This document shows positions 52,308-60,198 of a stretch of DNA of 64,000 bases, one piece after another. Source of the DNA: Palsa-504 sp963767565. Its GTDB lineage: Bacteria > Actinomycetota > Actinomycetes > Streptosporangiales > Streptosporangiaceae. Made by a program: the position numbers and the translations under genes. The number at the start of each line of letters is the position of its first letter. The first letter of the stretch is position 1. The stretch covers positions 303,454 to 367,453 of the forward strand of contig CAVYEG010000009.1 in assembly GCA_963767565.1 (NCBI GenBank). Direction: 5' to 3'. The notes under the pieces were generated by a model, which saw only the letters and a list, made by a program, of their open reading frames with translations, had not been told where the DNA came from and did not search any database.

Positions 52308-52763
52308 ATGGCCGGGCGGAGGTTCCCGGTCGAGGCCGGGCACGTGCTGGCGTTCACCCGGGCGCTGGGCGCCGCTGACCCGCCCGGTGGGCTGCCGGCC
52401 GCGGGCGACGCGGCGCCACCCACCTTTGCCATCGCCGGCGCGCAGTTCGACCCGGACTACCCGCTGCGGCCGCGGCCGGGCGGCCAGTGGCACGGCTCGG
52501 GCGGCGACGCCGGCCTGGTCACCGAGGGCGCAGGCGGGCTGCATGCGGAGCAGCATTTCGTGTACCACCGCCCGGTCCGGGTGGGCGATGTCCTGGTCCC
52601 GGCGAGCCGGCCGGGCCGGCAGTGGGACAAGCACGGGCGTTCGGGGCGGCTGCGGTTCCGCGAGCACATCACCGAGTTCCGCGACGAGGCGGGCGAGCTC
52701 GTGGTGACCGCCCGCAGCGTGAGCGTGCAGCGGCTCGACGCAGAAGACGGCCGGGCCTCATGA
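52308..52763 (+). CDS. MaoC N-terminal-type hotdog subunit
   Basis: Hotdog protein of 151 residues of the FAS1/MaoC_dehydrat_N type: FPVEAGHVLAFTRALG at the start, HAEQHFVYHRPVRVGDVL and LRFREHITEFRDEAGELVVTARSV. It lacks the hydratase active-site motif and normally serves as the non-catalytic half of a heterodimeric enoyl-CoA hydratase (as HadA/ChsH2-N). The next gene, overlapping by 4 bp, supplies the catalytic half. Confidence 0.87.
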   Translation: MAGRRFPVEAGHVLAFTRALGAADPPGGLPAAGDAAPPTFAIAGAQFDPDYPLRPRPGGQWHGSGGDAGLVTEGAGGLHAEQHFVYHRPVRVGDVLVPASRPGRQWDKHGRSGRLRFREHITEFRDEAGELVVTARSVSVQRLDAEDGRAS

Positions 52764-53179
52764 CGGCCCGGCCTGAGCTGGCCGTGGGCCAGGTGTTCGA
52801 GACGGTGGTGGTGGAGGACCTGAAGCGGACCCAGGTCGTGCAGTACGCGGGCGCCTCCGGGGACTACAACCCGCTGCACACCGACGAGGTCTACGCGACC
52901 GAGATCGCCGGCTACCCGTCCGTGTTCGCGCACGGCATGCTGACCATGGGCCTGACCGGGCAGGCGGTCGCCGGGCTGGTCGGCGCGGAGAGGCTGCTGG
53001 GGTTCGGGGTCCGGTTCACCGCGCAGGTGTGGCCGGGTGACACGCTGACCGTGCGCAGCACGGTGGTCCGGATCGGCCAGGGCGACGACGGGCCGGCGGT
53101 CGAGTTCTCGCTGTCCGCGGTGAACGCGGAGGGCCGGGAAGTCGTGTCCGGGTACGCTCACGCCCGGCTCGCCAGCTGA
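52760..53179 (+). CDS. MaoC-family (R)-enoyl-CoA hydratase catalytic subunit
   Basis: Hotdog protein of 139 residues with the hydratase 2 motif YAGASGDYNPLHTDEVYA (Asp and His catalytic) and FAHGMLTMGLTGQAV. It pairs with the preceding N-type subunit (ATGA overlap) to hydrate a trans-2-enoyl-CoA, like ChsH1-ChsH2 or HadAB. The product would be an (R)-3-hydroxyacyl-CoA for one of the SDRs, or a substrate for retro-aldol cleavage. Confidence 0.9.
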   Translation: MTARPELAVGQVFETVVVEDLKRTQVVQYAGASGDYNPLHTDEVYATEIAGYPSVFAHGMLTMGLTGQAVAGLVGAERLLGFGVRFTAQVWPGDTLTVRSTVVRIGQGDDGPAVEFSLSAVNAEGREVVSGYAHARLAS

Positions 53180-53180
53180 C

Positions 53181-54377
53181 ATGGACTTCGCGTTCAGCCC
53201 CGAGCAGGAGGAACTGCGCCGCACGGTGCGCCAGTTCCTGGACAAGGCCTCGCCGGAGGCCGAGGTGCGCCGGGTGATGGCCACCGAACGCGGTTACGAC
53301 CCCGACGCGTGGCACCGGATGGCCGATGAGCTGGGACTGCTTGGCATGGCGATCCCTGAGGAGCATGGCGGCGCCGGCGCCGGCTTTACCGAGCTCGGCA
53401 TCGTGGCCCAGGAGATGGGCCGGTCGTTGTTCTGCGGCCCGTTCCTGGGCACCGTGGTGCTGGCCGCCGCGGCGTTGCTCGAATCGGGCGACGGCGCGGC
53501 GCAGCGCCGCTGGCTCCCGGCCATCGCGGCCGGCGAGCTGATCGCGACGCTGGCCCTGCCCGGGACGCTGCCCCTTCCGGAAACACTGCCCCGCGGTGAC
53601 GCCAGTGACCGGAAGCCTGGCTGGGAGGTGGCGGCGCGGCAGGACGGCGGGGTGCGGGGCGGCGCGGCGGACGGCGGGGTGCGGGGCGGCGGGGTGCGGG
53701 GCGGCTGGGTGCTGGACGGCACGGCCGGGTTCGTCCTGGACGGCCACGTGGCCGACCTCATCCTGGTGCCCGCCGCGGCCCAGGAGGGGACGTCCCTGTT
53801 CTCGGTCCGCGGCACGGCTCCCGGGCTGGCCAGGACGCCACTGCCCGGCTTCGACGCGACCCGCAAGCACGCGCGGCTGCAGTTCTCCGGCGCCCCGGCG
53901 ACCCTGATCGGGCCGGCCGGCGGCAGCGCCCCCACACTGGCGCGCGCCTTCGACCTCGGCTGCGTGGCCCTGGCCTGCGAGCAGGTCGGCGTGGCCGAGC
54001 GCGCCCTGGACATGGCCCGCGACTACGCGTTGCTGCGGACGCAGTTCGGCCGGCCGATCGGCTCGTTCCAGGCGGTCAAGCACAAGCTGGCCAGCGTGCT
54101 GCTCGAGGTCGAGGCGGCGCGGTCGGCCGCGTGGTACGCGCTGTGGGCCGCGGATGCACGGCCAGCTGAACTGCCCCGGGCGGCGAGCATCGCCAAGGCC
54201 ACCTGCTCGGCCGCCGCTTACCTGGCCGCCGCGGAGAACCTGCAGGTCCACGGGGGCATCGGCTACACCTGGGAACACCCGGCGCACCTGTATCTGCGGC
54301 GCGCCACCAGCTCCCGGATATGGCTGGGCGACCCGGCCGGCCATCACGAGCGGCTGCTCAGCCAGCTCGGGTACTGA
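53181..54377 (+). CDS. Acyl-CoA dehydrogenase (short partner type)
   Basis: Dehydrogenase of 398 residues: FAFSPEQEELRRTVRQFLD, IPEEHGGAGAGFTELG, FVLDGHVADLILVPA, TQFGRPIGSFQAVKHKLAS, LQVHGGIGYTWEHPAHLYLRRATSS. It has no SEPDAGSD loop, the trait of the partner subunit in FadE28/29-like enzymes; the catalytic mate is probably the divergent 48287-49507 protein. The beta domain (about residues 150-175) carries a Gly-rich insert GGVRGG from a 15-bp repeat. It begins 1 bp after the hydratase stop. Confidence 0.9.
   Translation: MDFAFSPEQEELRRTVRQFLDKASPEAEVRRVMATERGYDPDAWHRMADELGLLGMAIPEEHGGAGAGFTELGIVAQEMGRSLFCGPFLGTVVLAAAALLESGDGAAQRRWLPAIAAGELIATLALPGTLPLPETLPRGDASDRKPGWEVAARQDGGVRGGAADGGVRGGGVRGGWVLDGTAGFVLDGHVADLILVPAAAQEGTSLFSVRGTAPGLARTPLPGFDATRKHARLQFSGAPATLIGPAGGSAPTLARAFDLGCVALACEQVGVAERALDMARDYALLRTQFGRPIGSFQAVKHKLASVLLEVEAARSAAWYALWAADARPAELPRAASIAKATCSAAAYLAAAENLQVHGGIGYTWEHPAHLYLRRATSSRIWLGDPAGHHERLLSQLGY
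53646..53702 (+). repeat. 15-bp repeat x3 in dehydrogenase gene
   Basis: GGCGGGGTGCGGGGC at 53646-53660, 53673-53687 and 53688-53702, encoding GGVRG units in a loop of the dehydrogenase. Confidence 0.9.
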
Positions 54378-54395
54378 GCCCCAGGGCAGGAGCCG

Positions 54396-55862
54396 ATGGC
54401 GAACCCGGTATCCCTGGACTGGGTGTCCATGGTGAGCGCGGCGCAGGCCACCACGGCGCCCGCGGTGGTCACCGGCACGCAGAAGTGGTCGGGCGAAGAG
54501 CTGCTCGGGCACGCCGCGGGCGCGGCCCGCTGGCTGTCGGAGTCCGGGCTGCCCGAGGGCGTGCCGGTGCCCGCCTTGCTGCAGGCCAGCCCCGAGGCGC
54601 TCGCCCTGGTGCTGGCGGGCGCGGCCACCAGGCGGCCGATCGCGCCGCTCAGCCCGAGGCTGACCGCGCGCGAACTGGCCGGCTGCATCGAGCGCCTGGC
54701 CGGGCCCTGCCTGGTCACCCAGCCGCCGTTCGCGGACATCGCCGCGGCGGTGGCTCCGGGGCTGGGCCGGGAGGTGCTGGTCCTGGAGGAGCTGGCGTGC
54801 CGGGACTTCAGGTCCGAGCCGCTGCAGGTCCCGGGCCCGGACGAGACAGCGGTGGTGCTGCATACCTCCGGGACCACCGGTCACCCCAAGGCCGTGCCCT
54901 ACCGGCACGACCGGCTCGCCCGCCGCTGCCGGCTCAACGCCGCGCTCCAGCGGCTCGGGCCGGGCAGCGTGTTCGCTACCGCCTCGTCGTTCCATCACGT
55001 AGCCGGCCTGGGCAACATCATGGTCGCCCTGACCGCGGGCGCGTCCGCGGTGTGCGTACCCCGGTTCACCGTCCAGGCCTGGCGGGAGCTTGAACCGCTG
55101 GGCGTCACCCATGCGCTCGCGGTGCCGACCATGGTGGAGATGCTGCTCCGGGAGGGCGCGCTGCCGCTGCGTACCCTGCGGGTCATGCAGTACGGGGCGT
55201 CGCCGATCCATCCGGACACGCTGCGCACGGCCATCACGCGGCTGCCCGGCGCGGGCTTCCTCACCCTCTACGGGCAGACCGAAGGCAGCCCGATCACCTG
55301 GCTATCGCCCGAGGATCACCGGCTCGCCGCGGCCGGGCAGGAGAAACTGCTCGGTTCGGTGGGCCGCGCGGCGCCTGGGGTGGAGGTATGCATCGCGGAG
55401 CAGGACGGCTCCGGGGCCGGCGAGGTGATCGCCCGCGCGGATCACCTGTTCGCGGTCGGCCCGGACGGCTGGCTGCACACCGGTGACCTGGGCCGGCTCG
55501 GCGACGACGGCTACCTCTACCTGATCGGCCGGCGCGGGGACATGATCATCAGGGGCGGCGAGAATGTCTATCCGATGGAGGTCGAGAACCGTCTGCTCGA
55601 GCACCCGCGGGTCGCCGACGCGGCCGTGGTCGGGATACCTGACCGGCTGTTCGGCGAGGCTATCAAGGCCTTCGTGGTGCCGGCCGACCCGACTGATCCG
55701 CCCGCCAGCGAGGAACTGCGGGCGTTCACGCGCGCCGCGCTGGCGGGCTTCAAGGTGCCAGCCCGGTGGGAGTTCGTGCCGTCGCTGCCCCGTAACGCCA
55801 CCGGCAAGCTGCTGCGCCGGCAGCTGCGCACGGGAGGACACGACGGCAGAGATCCGGCCTGA
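54396..55862 (+). CDS. AMP-forming acyl-CoA synthetase
   Basis: Class I ligase of 488 residues with intact A3 loop HTSGTTGHPKAVP, A5 LYGQTEGSP, A7 GWLHTGDLGRLGDDGYLYLIGR, A8 DMIIRGGENVYPMEVE and the A10 Lys in PRNATGKLLRRQL. It activates a carboxylic acid to its CoA ester. CAGGAG precedes the ATG. Last gene of the operon starting at 49610; it may activate the side-chain or a pathway intermediate. A 190-bp gap without a visible gene follows. Confidence 0.92.
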   Translation: MANPVSLDWVSMVSAAQATTAPAVVTGTQKWSGEELLGHAAGAARWLSESGLPEGVPVPALLQASPEALALVLAGAATRRPIAPLSPRLTARELAGCIERLAGPCLVTQPPFADIAAAVAPGLGREVLVLEELACRDFRSEPLQVPGPDETAVVLHTSGTTGHPKAVPYRHDRLARRCRLNAALQRLGPGSVFATASSFHHVAGLGNIMVALTAGASAVCVPRFTVQAWRELEPLGVTHALAVPTMVEMLLREGALPLRTLRVMQYGASPIHPDTLRTAITRLPGAGFLTLYGQTEGSPITWLSPEDHRLAAAGQEKLLGSVGRAAPGVEVCIAEQDGSGAGEVIARADHLFAVGPDGWLHTGDLGRLGDDGYLYLIGRRGDMIIRGGENVYPMEVENRLLEHPRVADAAVVGIPDRLFGEAIKAFVVPADPTDPPASEELRAFTRAALAGFKVPARWEFVPSLPRNATGKLLRRQLRTGGHDGRDPA

Positions 55863-56052
55863 GTGCCGAGCTGACCTGACGGCGATGCTGTCGCCTGGGC
55901 GGCCGAGGGCCCGGTCGAGCCGGTCCCCGGCCCCGGTACCGGCCAGGGTGGCGGAACTCGACCGTGGCGTGACGATCAGCGCGGGCGCTGTCCACTGGTG
56001 TCCGGTGACCCGGGTTTGCCGGGAATCGGCTGATGCCGGGTCCTTTATGGCC

Positions 56053-56367
56053 TCAGGTGAGGGCCAGGGCAATCGCGAGGGCCTGGTTGATGCTGCGCAT
56101 TGATGCGGGTGACAGGGCGCCGAGGTACTCACCGAGTTCGTCCTTGCCCAGCTGCTCGATGCAGTCGGCGTTGGCGTATCCGGCCAGCGGGTCGGCCGGG
56201 GAGAGCCTGACCCAGGTCGGCAGGTCGCGGACGGTAGTGGTGAGCCTGATCGCGATCACGTCATCGAGCAGGCGGTTGCGGGAATTATTGGACACCACCA
56301 GCCATGGTTTCAGGCCGTAGCCGAGGTCGCAGCGATACGCCTGGCCGCGTTGCGGGGTCGTGCTCAC
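56053..56367 (-). CDS. MazF/PemK-like endoribonuclease toxin
   Basis: Toxin of 104 residues with the MazF start RGQAYRCDLGYGLKPWLVVSNNSRNRLLDDVIAIRLTT, then LPTWVRLSPADPL and ADCIEQLGKDEL. MazF proteins cleave single-stranded RNA at short motifs. The GTG start overlaps the antitoxin stop (GTGA), so the two are translationally coupled. It is a self-contained stress module between catabolic operons. Confidence 0.85.
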   Translation of the reverse strand: MSTTPQRGQAYRCDLGYGLKPWLVVSNNSRNRLLDDVIAIRLTTTVRDLPTWVRLSPADPLAGYANADCIEQLGKDELGEYLGALSPASMRSINQALAIALALT

Positions 56368-56624
56368 GCGAGGGCGTCACGTTCGTACCGGGCGCGGCGG
56401 CGCGCGCGCAGCGCGCGGGCCTCCTCGGCCGACTCGTAGGGGTAGTGAGGGTTGTCGGCGACCGCAGCGGCATATCCGGCGTCCAGCTTGTCGGCCTGCA
56501 GTTGCTGCCACGCGCGGTGAATAGCGTCTTGGACAGCGGCAGACCGGCTCCGGTAGCGCTCGGCGAGTTCAGCGAGTTCGCGAGCCGCTTCCTCGTCCAG
56601 CCGGACTGTCATAGCGCTTGTCAT
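56364..56624 (-). CDS. Ribbon-helix-helix antitoxin (MazE-like)
   Basis: Antitoxin of 86 residues: RHH segment MTVRLDEEAARELAELAERYRSRSAAVQDAIHRAW, then an acidic/aromatic tail DNPHYPYESAEEA that would occupy the toxin. The ATG lies inside a perfect inverted repeat (56621-56634), so the transcript is probably leaderless and autorepressed. A second in-frame ATG four codons on is an alternative start. Confidence 0.83.
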   Translation of the reverse strand: MTSAMTVRLDEEAARELAELAERYRSRSAAVQDAIHRAWQQLQADKLDAGYAAAVADNPHYPYESAEEARALRARRRARYERDALA

Positions 56625-56651
56625 ACTTGTATGATACCAGATCTGTCATAC
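56621..56651. promoter_or_regulatory. Autoregulatory operator of the MazEF-like pair
   Basis: TCATACTTGTATGA is a perfect inverted repeat (TCATAC-TT-GTATGA) covering the antitoxin start codon, and a third TCATAC half-site follows at 56646-56651. Fits binding by the ribbon-helix-helix antitoxin. Confidence 0.6.
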
Positions 56652-56773
56652 AAAGGCCGGCCTGTGGCGGCCGCCTCCCCGGCGGCACGGAGCGCAGGTC
56701 CGCATCGATCACATGCCTCGTTCATTTCTGTCTCCTCCGCGTTCCGATTACCAGGCATCTACTATATAGTAGA

Positions 56774-56787
56774 ATCATTTAGTTAAT
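56774..56787 (-). promoter_or_regulatory. AT-rich operator-like site 16 (ATTAACTAAATGAT on minus strand)
   Basis: 66 bp upstream of the thioesterase start at 56853; orientation opposite to the gene. Confidence 0.5.
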
Positions 56788-56852
56788 TCAACGACGCCTC
56801 CCTCGGCGTAGCGGCTGGGAAGAGGCTGCGCTGTAGGACCGCTGAAGGGACT

Positions 56853-57365
56853 GTGATGGCCAACTCACCGTGGGCAGGGTCGGATTTCCAGCTGCCGCCC
56901 CGGCCGTCCTCGCCGGTCGCCCTGTGCGGCGCGTGCCGCCGCCTGGGCAACTGCAGGCTCGGGCTCGGCCGCGAGGAACTCCAGCCGGACGGCTCGGTGC
57001 ACACGGACCTGGTGTGCGGGCCGGAGAACGAGGGCGGCCCGGGCGTGGCCCACGGCGGCTGGACGGCCGGCGTATTCGACGAGGTGCTGGGGCACGTTCC
57101 GCTGCTCAACGGGGAGCTGGCGGTGACCGGCCAGCTCTCGGTCAGCTACGTCAAGCCGGTGCCGGTCGGGCGGCCGCTGCACGCGCGCGCCTGGACCGTG
57201 CGGCGGGAAGGCCGCCGCTGGTACGTGGCCGGCGAGCTGACCCTGGCCAGCTCAGGCGCGGTCCTGGGCCGGGGCGAGGCGGTGATGGTGCTGCGCGACG
57301 CCGGCCATTTCGCCCGGCACCAGGAGTGGCTGGCCCAGCAGGACTCTGTTAGCCAGGGGGGATAA
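56853..57365 (+). CDS. Hotdog-fold thioesterase (4HBT/PaaI-like)
   Basis: Protein of 170 residues with an N-terminal Cys cluster (CGACRRLGNC) followed by a hotdog domain: ENEGGPGVAHGGWTAGVFDEVLG (HGG motif with downstream Asp-Glu), GQLSVSYVKPVPVGRPLHARAW. It should hydrolyse a CoA ester. GTG at 56853 or ATG at 56856 are both possible starts. Its 3' end overlaps that of the convergent amidohydrolase by 114 bp. Confidence 0.83.
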   Translation: MMANSPWAGSDFQLPPRPSSPVALCGACRRLGNCRLGLGREELQPDGSVHTDLVCGPENEGGPGVAHGGWTAGVFDEVLGHVPLLNGELAVTGQLSVSYVKPVPVGRPLHARAWTVRREGRRWYVAGELTLASSGAVLGRGEAVMVLRDAGHFARHQEWLAQQDSVSQGG

Positions 57366-59054
57366 GACCCCCGGCCGCAGCACGGCGCCGGGGCGGGCCC
57401 CGGTCAGCTCGCCGGCGGCCTGGACCACGGTGCCGCCGACCACGGTATAGCGGTAGCCGCCCGCGGGGCGGCGCAGCCGCCGGGCGCCCTCGGGCAGGTC
57501 GGCGACGAAGACGTCGGCCGCCCAGTCGAGCTCATCCAGGCCGAACACGGCCAGGTCGCCCGCTGCGCCCACGGTGATCCGGCCGCGGCCGGCGAAGCCG
57601 AACAGCTCCGCGGGCTGCCCGGTCATCCGGTGCACGGCCTGCTCGACGGTCAGGTCGCCGCGGTCGCGCACGTGCCTGGTCAGCATCAGCGTAGTGTCGC
57701 CGATGGCGCACATCATCTGCAGGTGCGCGCCCGCGTCGCTGTTCGCCATCACCGAGGCCGGGTGGGCCAGCGTCTCGGCCACGCCCGCGGCGTCGGAGTT
57801 GGCCACCCCGACGCCGACGATGCCCGCATCGACGTCGTTGGCCAGCAGCCAGTCGGCCAGCACGTCCGAGGGATGGCCGCCGCGGTCGGCGGCCAGGTCG
57901 GCCAGCGTCGAGCCCACCCAGCGCTCGTTCTCCGGGCGGGTGACGGACACCAGCCGGATCCGGTCGGCGTGCTTGTGCGGGATCATCGTGCGCGGGATCC
58001 GGTCCCATTCCTCCCGGGCCAGCGCCCGCCACGCCAGGTCGCGCAGCATCGGCGCCTTGTCCGGCCGGGGCGCCTGCACCATCTTGTGCCAGCTGTGCTC
58101 CAGGGCGAACCAGGACATGCCGCCGTCCCAGTTCACGTGGATGTCCAGGGTGCGCGGGCTGACCTGCGGGTAGTTCCGCACCCCCTGGGCCCGCAGCTGG
58201 CCGGCGAAGTCCAGCATGCCGCGCGCCCAGTCCGGGCGATCGGAGTCGTGGAACACGCCGATCCAGGTGCTCACCACCCCGCGCGGCCCGGTCAGGTCGG
58301 CCATCCGCTGCACGTCCTTGCGCATCTGCCGGCCGGTCGCGGCCGGGATGAACTGGACGAACTTGCGGTGCCTGGCCAGCACGTCGAGCAGCGCGGCCAG
58401 CTCGGCGTCGTCGGCCTGGCGGCTGGGCACCGGGCGCTTGTTCCTGTCCTCATCGAAGCCGAGCGAGGTCGACATCGCGGCGGCCCCGGCGGCCAGCGAG
58501 TCGTCGAGCAGCGCGGCGATCTCGGCCCGCTCGGCCTCGGTCGCCGGCCGGTCCCAGGCGTCCTGGCCCAGCACGTAGGTCCGGAGCATGTTGTGCCCGA
58601 CCATCCCGGCCAGGTTGACGCCGAACCCGCCGAGCTTCTCCGTGGCGGACAGGTACTCGCCGTAGCTCTCCCAGCCCCACGGGATCGATACGTCGAGGAC
58701 CTCCGATGGCAGATCCTCGATGTAACAGAGCAGCTCCTGCAGGCCGCTGCGGTGCTCGGGACGCACCGGGGCCAGCGACAGCGAGCAGTTCCCGACCAGC
58801 ACGGTCGTCACGCCGTGCTGGGGCATCGGGTCGCACAGCGGGTCCCAGAACACCGTGGGGTCGAAGTGGGTGTGGATATCGATGAACCCCGGCGTGACGT
58901 AGGCGCCCGACGCGTCGAGTACCTGCTCGCCGTCCGGCCGCAGGCCGGGGCCGATCTCCGCGATCCGGCTGTCGCGGACCCGGACGTCCGCCGCGCGGGC
59001 CGCGGCGCCCGTGCCGTCCACGACCAGCCCGCCGCGCACCAGCAGATCGTCCAT
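57252..59054 (-). CDS. D-aminoacylase/amidohydrolase_3 family hydrolase
   Basis: Cyclic amidohydrolase of 600 residues: LLVRGGLVVDGTGAAARAADV, metal site GFIDIHTHFDPTVFWDP, HGVTTVLVGNCSLSLAP, and distal Asp in VMANSDAGAHLQMM. GAGGAG lies before the ATG at 59054; the frame is open 29 codons upstream but lacks a site. The last about 35 residues run antisense into the convergent thioesterase and are probably dispensable. Paralogue of 18695-20347. Substrate unknown. Confidence 0.85.
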   Translation of the reverse strand: MDDLLVRGGLVVDGTGAAARAADVRVRDSRIAEIGPGLRPDGEQVLDASGAYVTPGFIDIHTHFDPTVFWDPLCDPMPQHGVTTVLVGNCSLSLAPVRPEHRSGLQELLCYIEDLPSEVLDVSIPWGWESYGEYLSATEKLGGFGVNLAGMVGHNMLRTYVLGQDAWDRPATEAERAEIAALLDDSLAAGAAAMSTSLGFDEDRNKRPVPSRQADDAELAALLDVLARHRKFVQFIPAATGRQMRKDVQRMADLTGPRGVVSTWIGVFHDSDRPDWARGMLDFAGQLRAQGVRNYPQVSPRTLDIHVNWDGGMSWFALEHSWHKMVQAPRPDKAPMLRDLAWRALAREEWDRIPRTMIPHKHADRIRLVSVTRPENERWVGSTLADLAADRGGHPSDVLADWLLANDVDAGIVGVGVANSDAAGVAETLAHPASVMANSDAGAHLQMMCAIGDTTLMLTRHVRDRGDLTVEQAVHRMTGQPAELFGFAGRGRITVGAAGDLAVFGLDELDWAADVFVADLPEGARRLRRPAGGYRYTVVGGTVVQAAGELTGARPGAVLRPGVLSPLANRVLLGQPLLVPGEMAGVAQHHHRLAPAQDRA

Positions 59055-59078
59055 CGAGCGCTCCTCAGAGAGGCAAAG

Positions 59079-59116
59079 AAGAGAGGCAGTGACAAAGAAG
59101 AGAGGCAGTGACAAAG
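59079..59116. repeat. Two tandem 19-bp direct repeats in divergent promoter
   Basis: AAGAGAGGCAGTGACAAAG twice, preceded by a degenerate copy, 25-62 bp upstream of the amidohydrolase start and next to operator-like site 17. Confidence 0.85.
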
Positions 59117-59118
59117 AG

Positions 59119-59132
59119 CTAAAACAGTTAGA
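59119..59132 (-). promoter_or_regulatory. AT-rich operator-like site 17 (TCTAACTGTTTTAG on minus strand)
   Basis: Between divergent starts at 59054 and 59143. GATAAT at 59131-59136 is 6 nt before the luciferase-like ATG, so that transcript may be leaderless. Confidence 0.45.
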
Positions 59133-59142
59133 TAATAGCACT

Positions 59143-60198
59143 ATGATGAGCGACCTGGAAGGGCGCGCGGGCGGCGGGGAGCCTGATGAGGTTTCCGGTG
59201 GCGCGCACCACGGCCCGTTCGGCAGAAAAGATTTTCGGACCGAACGAGCCGTGGCTCACCCGGCCGGCGGTGCGGAGATCACCGTGGGGCTGCGGGTGCC
59301 GCACGAGCTGCCTGGCGGCGCCGCGGGCCTGCGGGAGTTCGCCGCCCGGGTGGAGGCGACCGGGATCGACCGGGTGTTCGTCGGCGACCACGTCGCGTTC
59401 CGGGGCGGGCACGGCTTCGACGGGCTGGTCAGCGCGGCCGCGGTAGCGGCAGTTTCGCGGCGCCTGGTCGTGCAGACGGCGGTGTACCTGCTGCCGCTGC
59501 GCCATCCGGTCCCGGTGGCACGCCAGGTGGCCACGCTGGCTCAGCTCGCGCCCGGGCGGCTGGTCTTCGGCGTGGGCCTGGGCGGCGAGGATCCCGCCGA
59601 GCTGCGCGCCTGCGGCATCGACCCGGCCAGCCGGGGGCGGCGGATGGACGAGGCGCTGGCCGTGCTGCGCCCGCTGCTGGCGGGCGCGGAGGTCACCGTG
59701 CGCGGCGACTTCTTCGCCCTGGACGCCGTGCGGATCGTGCCGGCCCCGGAGCCGCCGGTGCCGGTGGTGATCGGCGGGCGGTCCGATGCGGCGCTGCGCC
59801 GGGTGGCCGCGTTCGGCGACGGCTGGCTGGGCCTGTGGGTCTCCCCCGCGCGGTACGCGGACGCGACCGGGCTGATCGGCAAGTACGCCGCCGACGCCGG
59901 CCGCCCGGTGGCCGGCTGGCAGCACGGCCTGCACGTATGGTGCGGGATCGGCGCGTCGGCGGCCGCCGCCCGGCCGGGGCTGGCCGGGGTGATGGAGGAG
60001 TTCTACCAGGTGCCGTTCGGCAGGTTCGAGCGGTACTGCCCGTGCGGGACGCCGGAGGAGATCGCGGCCGGCTTGCAGCCGTACGTGGAGGCGGGCTGCC
60101 GGTCGTTCAACCTGATCCCGGTGGCGGGCAGCGAGCAGGCGGCGATCGAGGCAGCGGACGCGGTGCGTGCCCTGCTCTCCCGGGGAGAGCAGCGGTGA
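59143..60198 (+). CDS. Luciferase-like (LLM class) F420-dependent oxidoreductase
   Basis: LLM enzyme of 351 residues: VFVGDHVAFRGGHGFDGLVS, VVQTAVYLLPLRHPVPVARQVATL, GRLVFGVGLGGEDPAELRACG, FERYCPCGTPEEIAAGLQPY. The barrel proper begins at EITVGLRVPHEL, about residue 46; the preceding stretch is encoded by a palindromic repeat, so GTG at 59284 is a possible alternative start. F420 use is inferred from family. Its stop overlaps the SDR start (GTGA). Confidence 0.85.
   Translation: MMSDLEGRAGGGEPDEVSGGAHHGPFGRKDFRTERAVAHPAGGAEITVGLRVPHELPGGAAGLREFAARVEATGIDRVFVGDHVAFRGGHGFDGLVSAAAVAAVSRRLVVQTAVYLLPLRHPVPVARQVATLAQLAPGRLVFGVGLGGEDPAELRACGIDPASRGRRMDEALAVLRPLLAGAEVTVRGDFFALDAVRIVPAPEPPVPVVIGGRSDAALRRVAAFGDGWLGLWVSPARYADATGLIGKYAADAGRPVAGWQHGLHVWCGIGASAAAARPGLAGVMEEFYQVPFGRFERYCPCGTPEEIAAGLQPYVEAGCRSFNLIPVAGSEQAAIEAADAVRALLSRGEQR
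59205..59253. repeat. Palindromic repeat inside the start region of the LLM gene
   Basis: CACGGCCCGTTCGG (59209-59222) and CCGAACGAGCCGTG (59240-59253) are inverted with one mismatch. Bases 59205-59228 match 44247-44270 at 22 of 24 positions, so at least half the element occurs twice in the window. Confidence 0.7.

Noticed and set aside
53016..55211. 731-codon minus-strand open frame
   Set aside because: It is antisense to the dehydrogenase and ligase genes, which have clear motifs and operon spacing.
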